A stretch of DNA of 21,509 nucleotides from an uncultured Bacteroidales bacterium (GTDB lineage Bacteria > Bacteroidota > Bacteroidia > Bacteroidales > Paludibacteraceae). Positions 8,601-15,961 of this stretch are shown piece after piece; the first letter of the stretch is position 1, and the number at the start of each line of letters is the position of its first letter. Location: contig CALFTM010000005.1 of NCBI GenBank assembly GCA_937916355.1, forward strand, positions 1-21,509. Reading direction: 5' to 3'. The position numbers and the translations under genes were made by a program. The notes below the pieces were generated by a model. It ran no database searches and was not told where the DNA came from. It saw only the letters and a list, made by a program, of their open reading frames with translations.

Positions 8601-9200
8601 ATGAAACAAAAATTTGATATCATCACAAGCAGTTGCATACCTCTGCCATTGGAGAATGTGGACACCGACCAAATCATCCCAGCACGCTTTTTGAAAGCGA
8701 CCGACAAGGCAGGATTCGGAGAGAACCTCTTCCGTGATTGGCGTTATGACAAAGAGGGGAATCCTATAAAGGAGTTCGTCCTCAACGATCCGACCTACAG
8801 TGGCTGCATACTCGTGGCAGGAAAGAATTTCGGTAGCGGCAGCAGTCGTGAACACGCGGCTTGGGCGATCGCCGGATATGGTTTCAGGGTGGTCATCTCC
8901 AGTTTCTTCGCAGATATTCATAAAAACAATGAATTGAACAATTTCGTTTTACCCGTAGTGGTATCGGAGAAGTTCTTGGCGAACCTTTTCGAGTCAATCG
9001 AGAAGAATCCCAAAATGGAGGTGAAGGTAGACCTTCCCAACCAGACTGTCACCAACTTGGCGACTGGAGAGAGTGAGACTTTTGAAATCAACGCCTACAA
9101 AAAGGAGTGTTTGATGAAAGGATACGACGATATAGACTACCTTTTAAGTAATAAAGGTCTTATCGAAGCGTATGAAAAGAAAAATAAATCTCAAAAATAG
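8601..9200 (+). CDS. leuD: 3-isopropylmalate dehydratase small subunit
   Basis: This 199-residue swivel-domain partner of LeuC supplies substrate-binding residues to the shared active site. DTDQIIPARF at 21-30 and GSGSSREHAAWAI at 78-90 are the family signatures. Length is standard. It follows leuC by 55 nt, and its TAG at 9198-9200 is immediately followed by the ATG of the next gene, so the two are probably translationally coupled. Substrate choice in LeuCD is often broad, consistent with a shared role in leucine and isoleucine synthesis here. Confidence 0.95.
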   Translation: MKQKFDIITSSCIPLPLENVDTDQIIPARFLKATDKAGFGENLFRDWRYDKEGNPIKEFVLNDPTYSGCILVAGKNFGSGSSREHAAWAIAGYGFRVVISSFFADIHKNNELNNFVLPVVVSEKFLANLFESIEKNPKMEVKVDLPNQTVTNLATGESETFEINAYKKECLMKGYDDIDYLLSNKGLIEAYEKKNKSQK

Positions 9201-10718
9201 ATGAAGATGGAGATAATGGACACCACCCTCCGTGATGGAGAACAGACCTCCGGAGTCTCATTTGCCCCACATGAAAAGTTGGGTATCACCCAAATGTTGC
9301 TGGAGACTCTCGGTGTAGACCGTGTGGAAATCGGCTCTGCGAGAGTTTCAGAAGGAGAGAAGGCCGCCGTCCGCCGAGTGATCGAATGGGCGAAGGATAA
9401 AGGATATGAGGATCGTGTTGAGGTTTTAGGCTTCGTCGATGGAGGCTCTTCACTCGAATGGATCGAGTCGGTTGGCGGAAAGGTGATGAACCTCCTTACC
9501 AAAGGCTCTCGCCGACATGTCGAAAGCCAACTTCGGAAAAGTGTCGAAGAGCATCTGAGGGATGTGAGAGAGACCGTTTTGGCAGCCCATGCCCGCAACA
9601 TCCGCGTCAACCTCTATCTGGAGGATTGGAGCAACGGCATGATACACTCGCGCGACTATGTGTACCAATTCATGGACGCTCTCGCCGACCTTCCTGTGAA
9701 ACGTGTCATGTTACCCGACACGCTTGGTATCTTGAATCCTTCGCAGACTGCCGAATTTTGCAGTGAGATGCTGAAACGTTACCCCCACTTCCATTTCGAC
9801 TTCCACGCCCATAATGACTATGACCTCGCTTTAGCAAATGTCTTTGCGGCGGCTCAGGCGGGCATCCGCGGCATCCACACCACTGTCAACGGATTGGGAG
9901 AAAGGGCAGGCAATGCTCCTCTCACCAGTGTCGTGGCTGTACTACACGACCATCTGAAAATTAAAACGAACATCAAAGAGGAGAAGATTTTCCAGATGAG
10001 TAAATTGGTGGAGACCTACGGCGGCGTGCGCATCCCCAACAACAAACCGATCATTGGAGACAATGTCTTCACCCAATGCGCCGGAATCCATGCGGATGGG
10101 GATTGTAAGGATAATTTGTATGTCAACGACCTCCTTCCTGAAAGGTTCGGAAGACAACGTGAATATGCGCTCGGTAAAATGTCTGGAAAAGCAAACATCC
10201 GACAAAATATTCAGGCATTGGGCATCACCTTGGACGACGAGTCGATGTCGAAGGTCACCCAACGCATCATCGAGCTGGGCGATAAAAAACAGATCGTCAC
10301 CCCTGAGGAACTTCCCTACATCATCTCTGATGTGCTGAAACATCCTACAGAAAAAAAGAAAATCAAAATGATCAACTATTCGCTCTCCCTCACCCACGGA
10401 CTGCGCCCTGTCGCAACTGTGAAAATCGAAATCGACGGGGAGGCATACCAGATGACCGCCCCGGGTGATGGTCAGTACGATGCCTTCTCCAAGGCTTTGT
10501 GGAAAATCTACAGTTCATTGGGGAAGGAGACTCCCGAACTCGTGGATTACTCCGTAAACATCCCTCCCGGTGGTAAAACCAACGCTTTGGTACACACCAC
10601 CATTACTTGGCGGTTTAAAAACCACCTCTTCAAAACCCACGGATTGGATGCCGACCAAACCGAGGCTGCTATCCAAGCTACAGAAAAAATGTTAAACTTA
10701 ATAGAAGAAAAACAATGA
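9201..10718 (+). CDS. cimA: (R)-citramalate synthase-like enzyme (LeuA/CimA family)
   Basis: This 505-residue DRE-TIM metallolyase-type condensing enzyme is predicted to join acetyl-CoA and pyruvate into (R)-citramalate, opening the threonine-independent route to isoleucine. It shows MDTTLRDGEQTSGVSF at 6-21, LGFVDG and NLLTKGS at about 76-103, YLEDWSNG at 139-146, metal ligands His202 and His204 in FHAHND, and NGLGERAGN at 230-238. A C-terminal regulatory domain runs from about residue 390. From memory, these segments follow the Leptospira interrogans citramalate synthase more closely than LeuA, including VDRVEIxSARVS and IPPGGKT. The other possibility is a second isopropylmalate synthase. 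A bona fide leuA already heads the operon and the leader peptide is also rich in Ile, both favouring citramalate. An in-frame ATG at 9207 is an equally possible start. Confidence 0.8.
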   Translation: MKMEIMDTTLRDGEQTSGVSFAPHEKLGITQMLLETLGVDRVEIGSARVSEGEKAAVRRVIEWAKDKGYEDRVEVLGFVDGGSSLEWIESVGGKVMNLLTKGSRRHVESQLRKSVEEHLRDVRETVLAAHARNIRVNLYLEDWSNGMIHSRDYVYQFMDALADLPVKRVMLPDTLGILNPSQTAEFCSEMLKRYPHFHFDFHAHNDYDLALANVFAAAQAGIRGIHTTVNGLGERAGNAPLTSVVAVLHDHLKIKTNIKEEKIFQMSKLVETYGGVRIPNNKPIIGDNVFTQCAGIHADGDCKDNLYVNDLLPERFGRQREYALGKMSGKANIRQNIQALGITLDDESMSKVTQRIIELGDKKQIVTPEELPYIISDVLKHPTEKKKIKMINYSLSLTHGLRPVATVKIEIDGEAYQMTAPGDGQYDAFSKALWKIYSSLGKETPELVDYSVNIPPGGKTNALVHTTITWRFKNHLFKTHGLDADQTEAAIQATEKMLNLIEEKQ

Positions 10719-11785
10719 AACTAAATCTTGCAATACTCCCCGGCGACGGTATCGGACCCGAAGTGGTCGAGGTCGCCCTCAATGTCGTAAAAGCGGTTTG
10801 CGACAAGTTCAACCACGAATTGAGTTACCAATCTGCATGGGTCGGCGCATGTGCCATCGACAAGTTTGGCAACCCCTACCCCGACGAAACACACGACCTC
10901 TGCATGAAATCGGATGCAGTACTTTTCGGTGCGGTCGGAGACCCCCGCTTTGATAATAACCCCACCTCGAAGGTACGCCCTGAACAAGGATTGCTCGCCA
11001 TGCGAAAAAAACTCGGACTCTTCGCCAACCTCCGTCCTGTCGAGACCTACAAATCCCTTGTAGGAAAATCGCCACTGAAAGAGGAATTGGTGGATGGCGC
11101 AGACTTCCTCTGCATCCGCGAACTCACTGGCGGACTCTATTTCGGAGAGAAGGGACGAAAAGACGATGGCAATGTCGCCTACGACACCCTCGTCTACAGC
11201 AAACAAGAGATTGACCGCATCTTAAGGCTCTCTTTCCAATATGCCATGAAGAGGAGGAAACACCTGACCATCGTCGACAAAGCCAATGTGCTGGAATCCT
11301 CTCGTTTGTGGAGAGAGCAGGCGCAAGCGATGGAGAAGGAGTTCCCAGAGGTGCAGACCGACTATATGTTTGTGGACAATGCAGCCATGCAGCTGGTGAG
11401 ATGCCCTAAATTTTTCGACGTGATGGTGACCGAAAACATGTTTGGCGACATCCTGACCGACGAGGCAAGTGTGGTGGCAGGCTCCATGGGATTGCTCGCA
11501 TCCGCAAGCATCGGAGAGCATACCAGCCTCTTTGAACCAATCCACGGAAGTTATCCACAGGCAGCAGGGAAAGACATCGCCAATCCGTTGGCGGCAGTGC
11601 TGTCGGCAGCTATGATGTTCGAATATGCTTTCAATGCTCCAGAGGAAGGCGCACTCATCCGCAAGGCGGTCGCCGCCTCGTTGGAAAAAGGCATCGTGAC
11701 AGAAGACTTGGCACATGAGGGCGAAAAGAGGTACAAAACCTCAGAAGTCGGACAATGGTTGGTGGAATATGTAAAGGAGAATTAA
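10715..11785 (+). CDS. leuB: 3-isopropylmalate dehydrogenase
   Basis: This 356-residue NAD-dependent oxidative decarboxylase converts 3-isopropylmalate to 2-ketoisocaproate, and 3-methylmalate to 2-ketobutyrate in the citramalate route. Key features are GDGIGPEV at 10-17, RELTGGLYFGEKGR at 135-148, a tyrosine in AYDTLVYS near 156, the lysine of DKANVL at 188-193, and metal-binding Asp221, Asp245 and Asp249. The NAD-site FEPIHGS is at 273-279. The ELTGG loop and length fit LeuB rather than isocitrate or tartrate dehydrogenase. The ATG overlaps the preceding stop by 4 bp, indicating coupled translation. It is the last gene of the operon. Confidence 0.96.
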   Translation: MKLNLAILPGDGIGPEVVEVALNVVKAVCDKFNHELSYQSAWVGACAIDKFGNPYPDETHDLCMKSDAVLFGAVGDPRFDNNPTSKVRPEQGLLAMRKKLGLFANLRPVETYKSLVGKSPLKEELVDGADFLCIRELTGGLYFGEKGRKDDGNVAYDTLVYSKQEIDRILRLSFQYAMKRRKHLTIVDKANVLESSRLWREQAQAMEKEFPEVQTDYMFVDNAAMQLVRCPKFFDVMVTENMFGDILTDEASVVAGSMGLLASASIGEHTSLFEPIHGSYPQAAGKDIANPLAAVLSAAMMFEYAFNAPEEGALIRKAVAASLEKGIVTEDLAHEGEKRYKTSEVGQWLVEYVKEN

Positions 11786-11811
11786 GAAAAGGAACTTTCC
11801 ACAAATTAGAG

Positions 11812-11847
11812 GAAGCGCATACTTCAAGGCAAGTGTGCGCTTCTTTT
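11812..11847 (+). terminator. terminator of the leu operon
   Basis: A 13-bp stem (11812-11824 with 11831-11843, one G-U pair) has a 6-nt loop and is followed by TTTT. It begins 26 nt after the leuB stop. Confidence 0.88.
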
Positions 11848-11895
11848 AACTGCAAGAAAATAGAAGCCTAATTTCCTTTAAAAAAGAATTTATAC

Positions 11896-11903
11896 TACCT
11901 TTG
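11896..11903 (+). promoter_or_regulatory. putative -7 element for the small membrane protein gene
   Basis: TACCTTTG fits TAnnTTTG, with a near-match TTTC 20 nt upstream in place of TTTG. The implied leader of about 95 nt contains an imperfect inverted repeat (TAGCAGTAG at 11923-11931 and CTACTTGCTA at 11949-11958) of unknown meaning. Confidence 0.5.
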
Positions 11904-12004
11904 TAAAAAAAAAATTACACTTTAGCAGTAGTTGTAATGAGGTTCAGGCTACTTGCTAATGCAAAAAAAATTGGGTTTATAGGACCTCTTTAAAAGAATA
12001 TGTT

Positions 12005-12469
12005 ATGACGTTAACCAGAAAATTTGGTATCTATTATATACCTCTGTTACTGACGCTACTTTGGATTGGACTATATTTTAAAGTCCCAGGTTTCATTTTT
12101 TTTACAACACTTTTTTGTTTGGGAGCTTCTTGTTTTTATACGTTTAGATCTTTACGTATCTTTGGAAATATAGAAAAGAAGAGTGCCTCTGATGAGCTTA
12201 GTGTAGAGAGAAATATGGAATATGATAATTTTTTGACAGCCATCATTTCTGGAATTTCAATTTCCCTTTTTTTGTTTGCACTACTATTTTTTTCTATGAA
12301 ATGGCCAGGAGGTACCATCATAATCAATTATTCACCATACCCTCTGCTCCTTTCTCTTATTTTGATGTTTATCCGTCTTATAAAGAAGAAGGACGATAAG
12401 GTTGATTTTGTAAACTTTACTTTTGTGCTCTTGGTCACATGCTTGAATTTTTGCTGTTTGTATTTTTAA
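12005..12469 (+). CDS. small multispanning membrane protein of unknown function
   Basis: I do not recognise this 154-residue protein. It has about five hydrophobic stretches: residues 8-24 (IYYIPLLLTLLWIGLYF), 28-45, 77-97, 114-126 and 138-154, ending in CCLYF. Between them is a short charged segment near 50-70 (EKKSASDELSVER). The hydrophobic density and lysine-rich loops suggest an inner-membrane protein. It has its own probable promoter and follows the strong leu terminator, so it is not part of that operon. Its codon use is more AT-rich than the leu genes. The final bases overlap the last codon of mutY on the opposite strand, and no terminator separates the two genes. No enzymatic or transport motif is visible. 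Confidence 0.7.
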   Translation: MTLTRKFGIYYIPLLLTLLWIGLYFKVPGFIFFTTLFCLGASCFYTFRSLRIFGNIEKKSASDELSVERNMEYDNFLTAIISGISISLFLFALLFFSMKWPGGTIIINYSPYPLLLSLILMFIRLIKKKDDKVDFVNFTFVLLVTCLNFCCLYF

Positions 12470-13515
12470 GATGTGATAGTAAAAAGGTGCCTCATACCTT
12501 TAGACAAAAGTTGAGGGAAGGCATAATTGGATAACTCTCCGATGGGGACACGCAGGTATTCGCAGGTTTGTGTCGGTTTCCCCGTCGCTGTGACAAAACG
12601 GGCGTGTAACCGCTGATGCGTCAGGATGTGCAGCTTCTCTTCCAATATTTCATGAAGGGTGATATTTGTAAAATCACTCGAAAATTGTTGGAGGAGATGG
12701 CCGATTTCCGCCTCTTCGATGGGCTTATCCACCTCTATCATAGGAAATTCATACAACCCCTTCCAAATGTCCTTTCCGCCCCTCTTCCGGATGTACACAT
12801 GACCATCATCTAATACGACCAAATAGAGGAAGAACCGCTCTTTAGGGACGATTTTCTTAGCCTTGACAGGAAATAGAGTCTGCTCCTTCATACCATTCGC
12901 AAGACAGGAGTCAGCCAACGGACACTCATGGCAAAGGGGCGACGAGGGAAGGCAGATTGTCGCACCCAGATCCATCATCCCTTGGTTGAACAGGTCGGGA
13001 CGTTTCGGGTCGATCAGCTCTTGCGCCAATGTTTGGAACTCACGCTTTCCAGCCGGTGAGTCAATCGGCGTTGAAATTCCGAAATAACGGGAAAGCACCC
13101 TGAACACATTACCGTCCAAAGTGGCGTATGGAAGTTTGTACGCAAAGGAGGCGATGGCCGCCGCAGTGTAATCGCCAACCCCTTTCAATGCACGGATTTC
13201 GACATACGAAGAGGGGAATACCCCCTGATGCCTCTCCATGATCTCTTTGGCCGCCGTATGCATGTTTCTCGCCCTCGAATAATAGCCCAGCCCTTGCCAC
13301 AAAAGAAGCACATCATCTTCAGAAGCATTGGCAAGCGACTCAATATCTGGAAATTGCTCTATGAACCTCAAGTAATAGTCCAGCCCCTGCGCAATCCTTG
13401 TCTGCTGCAAAATGATTTCCGATACCCATATCCTGTACGGGTCAGAACACTCTCTCCATGGAAGCACCCTTTTATGCTCTAGATACCAATCTATAACCCA
13501 AAAACTAACCGACAT
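12466..13515 (-). CDS. mutY: A/G-specific adenine DNA glycosylase
   Basis: This 349-residue base-excision repair enzyme removes adenine mispaired with 8-oxoguanine. The helix-hairpin-helix GPD core shows the catalytic Glu33 in SEIILQQT, the hairpin LKGVGDYTAAAI at 110-121 with Tyr116, and the catalytic Asp134 in LDGNVFRV. The [4Fe-4S] cluster ligands Cys188, Cys195, Cys198 and Cys204 have the family spacing C-x6-C-x2-C-x5-C. A NUDIX-like domain that recognises 8-oxoguanine follows from about residue 230. I chose the ATG at 13515. A longer frame to 13626 would add 37 hydrophobic residues atypical of MutY and overlap the HU promoter region. The gene is divergent from the HU gene and shares its stop region with the convergent membrane-protein gene. 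Confidence 0.95.
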   Translation of the reverse strand: MSVSFWVIDWYLEHKRVLPWRECSDPYRIWVSEIILQQTRIAQGLDYYLRFIEQFPDIESLANASEDDVLLLWQGLGYYSRARNMHTAAKEIMERHQGVFPSSYVEIRALKGVGDYTAAAIASFAYKLPYATLDGNVFRVLSRYFGISTPIDSPAGKREFQTLAQELIDPKRPDLFNQGMMDLGATICLPSSPLCHECPLADSCLANGMKEQTLFPVKAKKIVPKERFFLYLVVLDDGHVYIRKRGGKDIWKGLYEFPMIEVDKPIEEAEIGHLLQQFSSDFTNITLHEILEEKLHILTHQRLHARFVTATGKPTQTCEYLRVPIGELSNYAFPQLLSKGMRHLFTITS

Positions 13516-13615
13516 AACCTTGGAAAAGTAAGTAAAAAATTGATTTGAAAGGAAAAACTTTCCAAAAATAAGAAAAAAAAGAGAGACGACTGCTTTATAA
13601 TCTTTAAAAAAGCCG

Positions 13616-13623
13616 TATATTTG
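13616..13623 (+). promoter_or_regulatory. putative -7 element for the HU-family gene
   Basis: TATATTTG matches TAnnTTTG and lies 48 nt before the ATG at 13672. A TTTA at 13594-13597 sits 18 nt upstream as a poor -33. The match fits an abundantly expressed nucleoid-protein gene but is only partial. Confidence 0.55.
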
Positions 13624-13671
13624 CACTTCGATATAAAGTGATTAAAAACATATAAATAAACAATTTAGAAA

Positions 13672-13956
13672 ATGACTAAGGCGGATATTGTAAACGAGAT
13701 TTCGAAGTCTACGGGCATCGACAGGGCTGAAGTTTTAACAGTTGTAGAGTCGTTTATGAACGAAGTGAGAAAATCGATGATCGGTGGGGAAGAGGTTTTT
13801 TTGAGAGGTTTTGGTTCTTTTATCATCAAGCAACGTGCAGAAAAGACTGCTCGCAACATCTCTCAAAAGACAACAATTAGAATCCCAGCACACAAGATTC
13901 CTGCATTCAAGCCAGCAAAATCATTCTTGAACAAGGTTGCGGATGCAAATAAATAA
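13672..13956 (+). CDS. HU/IHF family DNA-binding protein
   Basis: This 94-residue histone-like nucleoid protein forms dimers that bend DNA. It begins MTKADIVNEISKSTGI, the usual helical dimerisation start, and contains GFGSFIIKQRAEKTARNISQ, leading into the beta-arm. The arm carries the IPAHKIPAFKPAKSF signature, in which the proline that intercalates into DNA and the FKP/G-K segment are conserved. Length is that of typical HU. It is divergent from mutY and lies upstream, on the same strand, of the 29-residue basic protein and the RNase E/G gene. Sequence alone does not show whether it acts as HU or as an IHF-like subunit. Confidence 0.95.
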   Translation: MTKADIVNEISKSTGIDRAEVLTVVESFMNEVRKSMIGGEEVFLRGFGSFIIKQRAEKTARNISQKTTIRIPAHKIPAFKPAKSFLNKVADANK

Positions 13957-14022
13957 CCGGAATTCGTCGAAGGGGACAAAGTAAAAAAATTAATTAAATT
14001 ATAAACTTAAAATTTTATAACT

Positions 14023-14112
14023 ATGCCAAGCGGAAAAAAGAGAAAGAGACATAAAATGTCTACTCACAAACGCAAGAAGAGACTAAAGAAGAATCGTCAT
14101 AAGAAGAAATAA
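14023..14112 (+). CDS. AURKAIP1/COX24-domain small basic protein, probably ribosome-associated
   Basis: This 29-residue frame starts MPSGKKRKRHKM, continues STHKRKKRLKKNRHKKK and ends in TAA. Twenty of its residues are Lys, Arg or His and none is acidic. The K-H-K-x-x-x-H-K-R-K-K-R-L-R/K-K-x-R-H-K pattern is that of the AURKAIP1/COX24 C-terminal domain. That domain occurs as a stand-alone mini-protein in Bacteroidota and corresponds to the mitochondrial small-ribosomal-subunit protein mS38. A ribosome-bound role is inferred from family knowledge and composition. It lies 66 nt after the HU gene with no terminator between, so cotranscription is likely. A strong hairpin terminator follows 23 nt later. 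It is easily missed because of its size. Confidence 0.85.
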   Translation: MPSGKKRKRHKMSTHKRKKRLKKNRHKKK

Positions 14113-14135
14113 GTCTTGTATTGCGAATCGAATAA

Positions 14136-14174
14136 AGAGCAAACTTGAGGATCTCTTGAGTTTGTTCTTTTTGT
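14136..14174 (+). terminator. intrinsic terminator after the small basic protein gene
   Basis: A 14-bp stem including three G-U pairs (14136-14149 with 14155-14168) closes on GATCT and is followed by T residues to about 14172. It sits between the small basic protein and the RNase E/G gene. No clear promoter is visible after it, so partial read-through may supply the RNase transcript. Confidence 0.75.
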
Positions 14175-14181
14175 AAAAAGA

Positions 14182-14199
14182 AGGATGCAGCGGCATCCT
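14182..14199 (+). promoter_or_regulatory. hairpin in the 5' region of the RNase E/G gene
   Basis: A perfect 7-bp stem (AGGATGC at 14182-14188, GCATCCT at 14193-14199) with an AGCG loop lies 22 nt before the ATG at 14222. It has no T-tract, so it is not a terminator. It could shape mRNA stability or act as a target of the encoded RNase, as the rne 5' leader does in E. coli. That role is speculation by analogy. Confidence 0.45.
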
Positions 14200-14221
14200 G
14201 TCAACATTAAATTTATTGAAA

Positions 14222-15811
14222 ATGAGTAGCGAATTAGTAATTGACGTTCAAGCAACGGAGATATCAATTGCCCTATTAGAGGAGAAGCGGCTGATAGAAC
14301 TCAACAAAGAGAGCAAAGTCAGCAAATTTTCCGTGGGAGATATTTATCTTGCGAAAGTGAAAAAACTTATGCCGGGAGTCAATGCTGCATTCGTTGACGT
14401 GGGGTATGAAAAGAGTGCCTTCCTGCACTACCCTGACTTAGGCCCTAAGTTCCGTTCTTTCGAGAAGTTGGTGAAAGATGCGCGACAAGGAAGAAAAGGA
14501 GGGTTCGACCTCAGTAAATATCCAATCGAGAAGGATATTGAAAAGGGAGGGCACATCGCAGATGTCCTGACACAAGGCCAAGAGGTGCTTGTACAGGTTG
14601 CCAAAGAACCGATTTCCACCAAAGGTCCTCGTCTGACTTCGGAGATTTCGATTGCAGGACGTTTCCTCGTCCTTATCCCATTTGCGGACAAGATCTATGT
14701 TTCGCAAAAAATCAAATCAGAAGGAGAACGCAATCGTATCAAGAAATTGCTACGGGATTTGAAACCCAAGAATTTCGGAGTGATTGTCCGCACTGTCGGA
14801 GAGGGTAAGAAAGCGGAGGATTTTGAGGCCGAGTTGAACTCGTTGCTTGCAAGATGGAATGAGAGCATAAAAAAAATCAGCCATGACAGCAAGTTGCCTC
14901 TACTGCTTTTTGAAGAGATGGGGCGTGCGGTGAGCATATTGCGCGACATCTTCAATCCATCATTTGAGAGCATTTATGTGAATGATGAAGCAGTTTACCA
15001 TGAAATATGCGACTATGTAGGGATTATCGCTCCAGAAAGGAAGGAGATCGTGAAACTCTATACAGAAGATGTCCCTATCTTCGATCATTTTGCGGTAACA
15101 AAACAGCTGAAGTCTTCCTTCGGACGGACAGTCTCTTTCAAGAGCGGCTCTTACCTGATCATCGAGAAGACAGAGGCGATGCATGTGGTGGATGTCAACA
15201 GCGGAAATCGTTCTAAAGCAGGAAATGACCAAGAGGCGAACGCCTTGGAGGTGAATTTGGCAGCAGCCGATGAATTGGCACGACAGTTGAGGCTCAGGGA
15301 TTTGGGTGGTATCATTGTCGTTGATTTCATTGACATGGTGAAGGCGGAGAACCGTCAAGCCTTGTTTGCCCGAATGAGAGAGAATATGCAGAACGATCGT
15401 GCGAAACACAACATACTTCAGTTGAGTAAGTTTGGTTTGATGCAGATCACACGTCAGCGAGTAAGGCCAGAGATGCACATCGACACCGAAGAGGTGTGTC
15501 CGACATGTCTCGGAAAAGGCTTTTCAAGACCGTCCATCTTGTTTGTGGACGAATTGGAGAACAAAATAGATTACCTCGTAAATACTTTGAAAGTAAAAGA
15601 GTTTAAATTATTTGTTCACCCGTATGTAGATGCCTATATAAACAAAGGTTTCCCATTTTTTACGTTAAAATGGAAGTGGAAACGGAAGTATAAAGCATCA
15701 TTTAAGATTATTCCTTCCCAGAATCTCTCGTACTTGCAGTATCGTTTTCTGGATGCTGATGCTAACGAGATCGACTTAAAGGAGGAGATTGAGACCGTCT
15801 CACAAAAGTGA
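14222..15811 (+). CDS. rng: ribonuclease E/G family endoribonuclease
   Basis: This 529-residue endonuclease of the RNase E/G catalytic core is expected to process rRNA precursors and initiate mRNA decay. An S1-type RNA-binding domain spans about residues 35-160 and contains GDIYLAKVKKLMPGVNAAFVDVG. Its FDLSKYPIEKDI segment is a longer insertion than in RNase G of proteobacteria. Asp324 in VVDVNSG and Asp368 in VVDFIDM correspond to the two metal-binding aspartates of the DNase I-like subdomain. Cys426 and Cys429 in VCPTCLGKG form the Zn-link that joins subunits. A short small-domain tail follows, with no long disordered degradosome scaffold, so RNase G-like architecture is indicated. A TTG at 14216 is possible, but ATG at 14222 is preferred. 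Confidence 0.94.
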   Translation: MSSELVIDVQATEISIALLEEKRLIELNKESKVSKFSVGDIYLAKVKKLMPGVNAAFVDVGYEKSAFLHYPDLGPKFRSFEKLVKDARQGRKGGFDLSKYPIEKDIEKGGHIADVLTQGQEVLVQVAKEPISTKGPRLTSEISIAGRFLVLIPFADKIYVSQKIKSEGERNRIKKLLRDLKPKNFGVIVRTVGEGKKAEDFEAELNSLLARWNESIKKISHDSKLPLLLFEEMGRAVSILRDIFNPSFESIYVNDEAVYHEICDYVGIIAPERKEIVKLYTEDVPIFDHFAVTKQLKSSFGRTVSFKSGSYLIIEKTEAMHVVDVNSGNRSKAGNDQEANALEVNLAAADELARQLRLRDLGGIIVVDFIDMVKAENRQALFARMRENMQNDRAKHNILQLSKFGLMQITRQRVRPEMHIDTEEVCPTCLGKGFSRPSILFVDELENKIDYLVNTLKVKEFKLFVHPYVDAYINKGFPFFTLKWKWKRKYKASFKIIPSQNLSYLQYRFLDADANEIDLKEEIETVSQK

Positions 15812-15829
15812 GTTCGGTAATGAAAAGTT

Positions 15830-15861
15830 AAAAGTCCGGCAGCAATGTCGGACTTTTTTAT
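15830..15861 (+). terminator. terminator of the RNase E/G gene
   Basis: A 12-bp stem including one G-U pair (15830-15841 with 15846-15857) closes on a GCAA tetraloop and is followed by a T-run to about 15859. It begins 19 nt after the stop codon. Confidence 0.9.
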
Positions 15862-15883
15862 TTGCAAAGGATTTATCAAGACA

Positions 15884-15917
15884 CAAAAAAACGGAGACAC
15901 TAAAAAGCGTCTCCGTT
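15884..15917 (-). terminator. terminator of the 337-residue exported protein gene
   Basis: The perfect 9-bp arms AACGGAGAC (15890-15898) and GTCTCCGTT (15909-15917) have a 10-nt loop. On the minus strand the stem is followed by a run of seven T residues (plus-strand A-run at 15884-15890). It lies about 45 nt downstream of that gene's stop. Confidence 0.88.
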
Positions 15918-15961
15918 GGGTTATCTCTAAGGTGAGTTTTAATTCACCATTTATGATAAAA

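Noticed and set aside
5613..11785. Many antisense and frame-shifted open frames across the leu operon
   Set aside because: They are shadows of well-supported enzymes on the plus strand.
12481..12501. A hairpin plus T-run on the minus strand near the end of mutY that resembles a terminator
   Set aside because: It lies before the mutY stop codon, so termination there would remove the end of the message; the stem is only 6 bp.
13516..13626. A 37-residue N-terminal extension of MutY
   Set aside because: It is hydrophobic and unlike MutY N-termini, and it overlaps the promoter region of the divergent HU gene.
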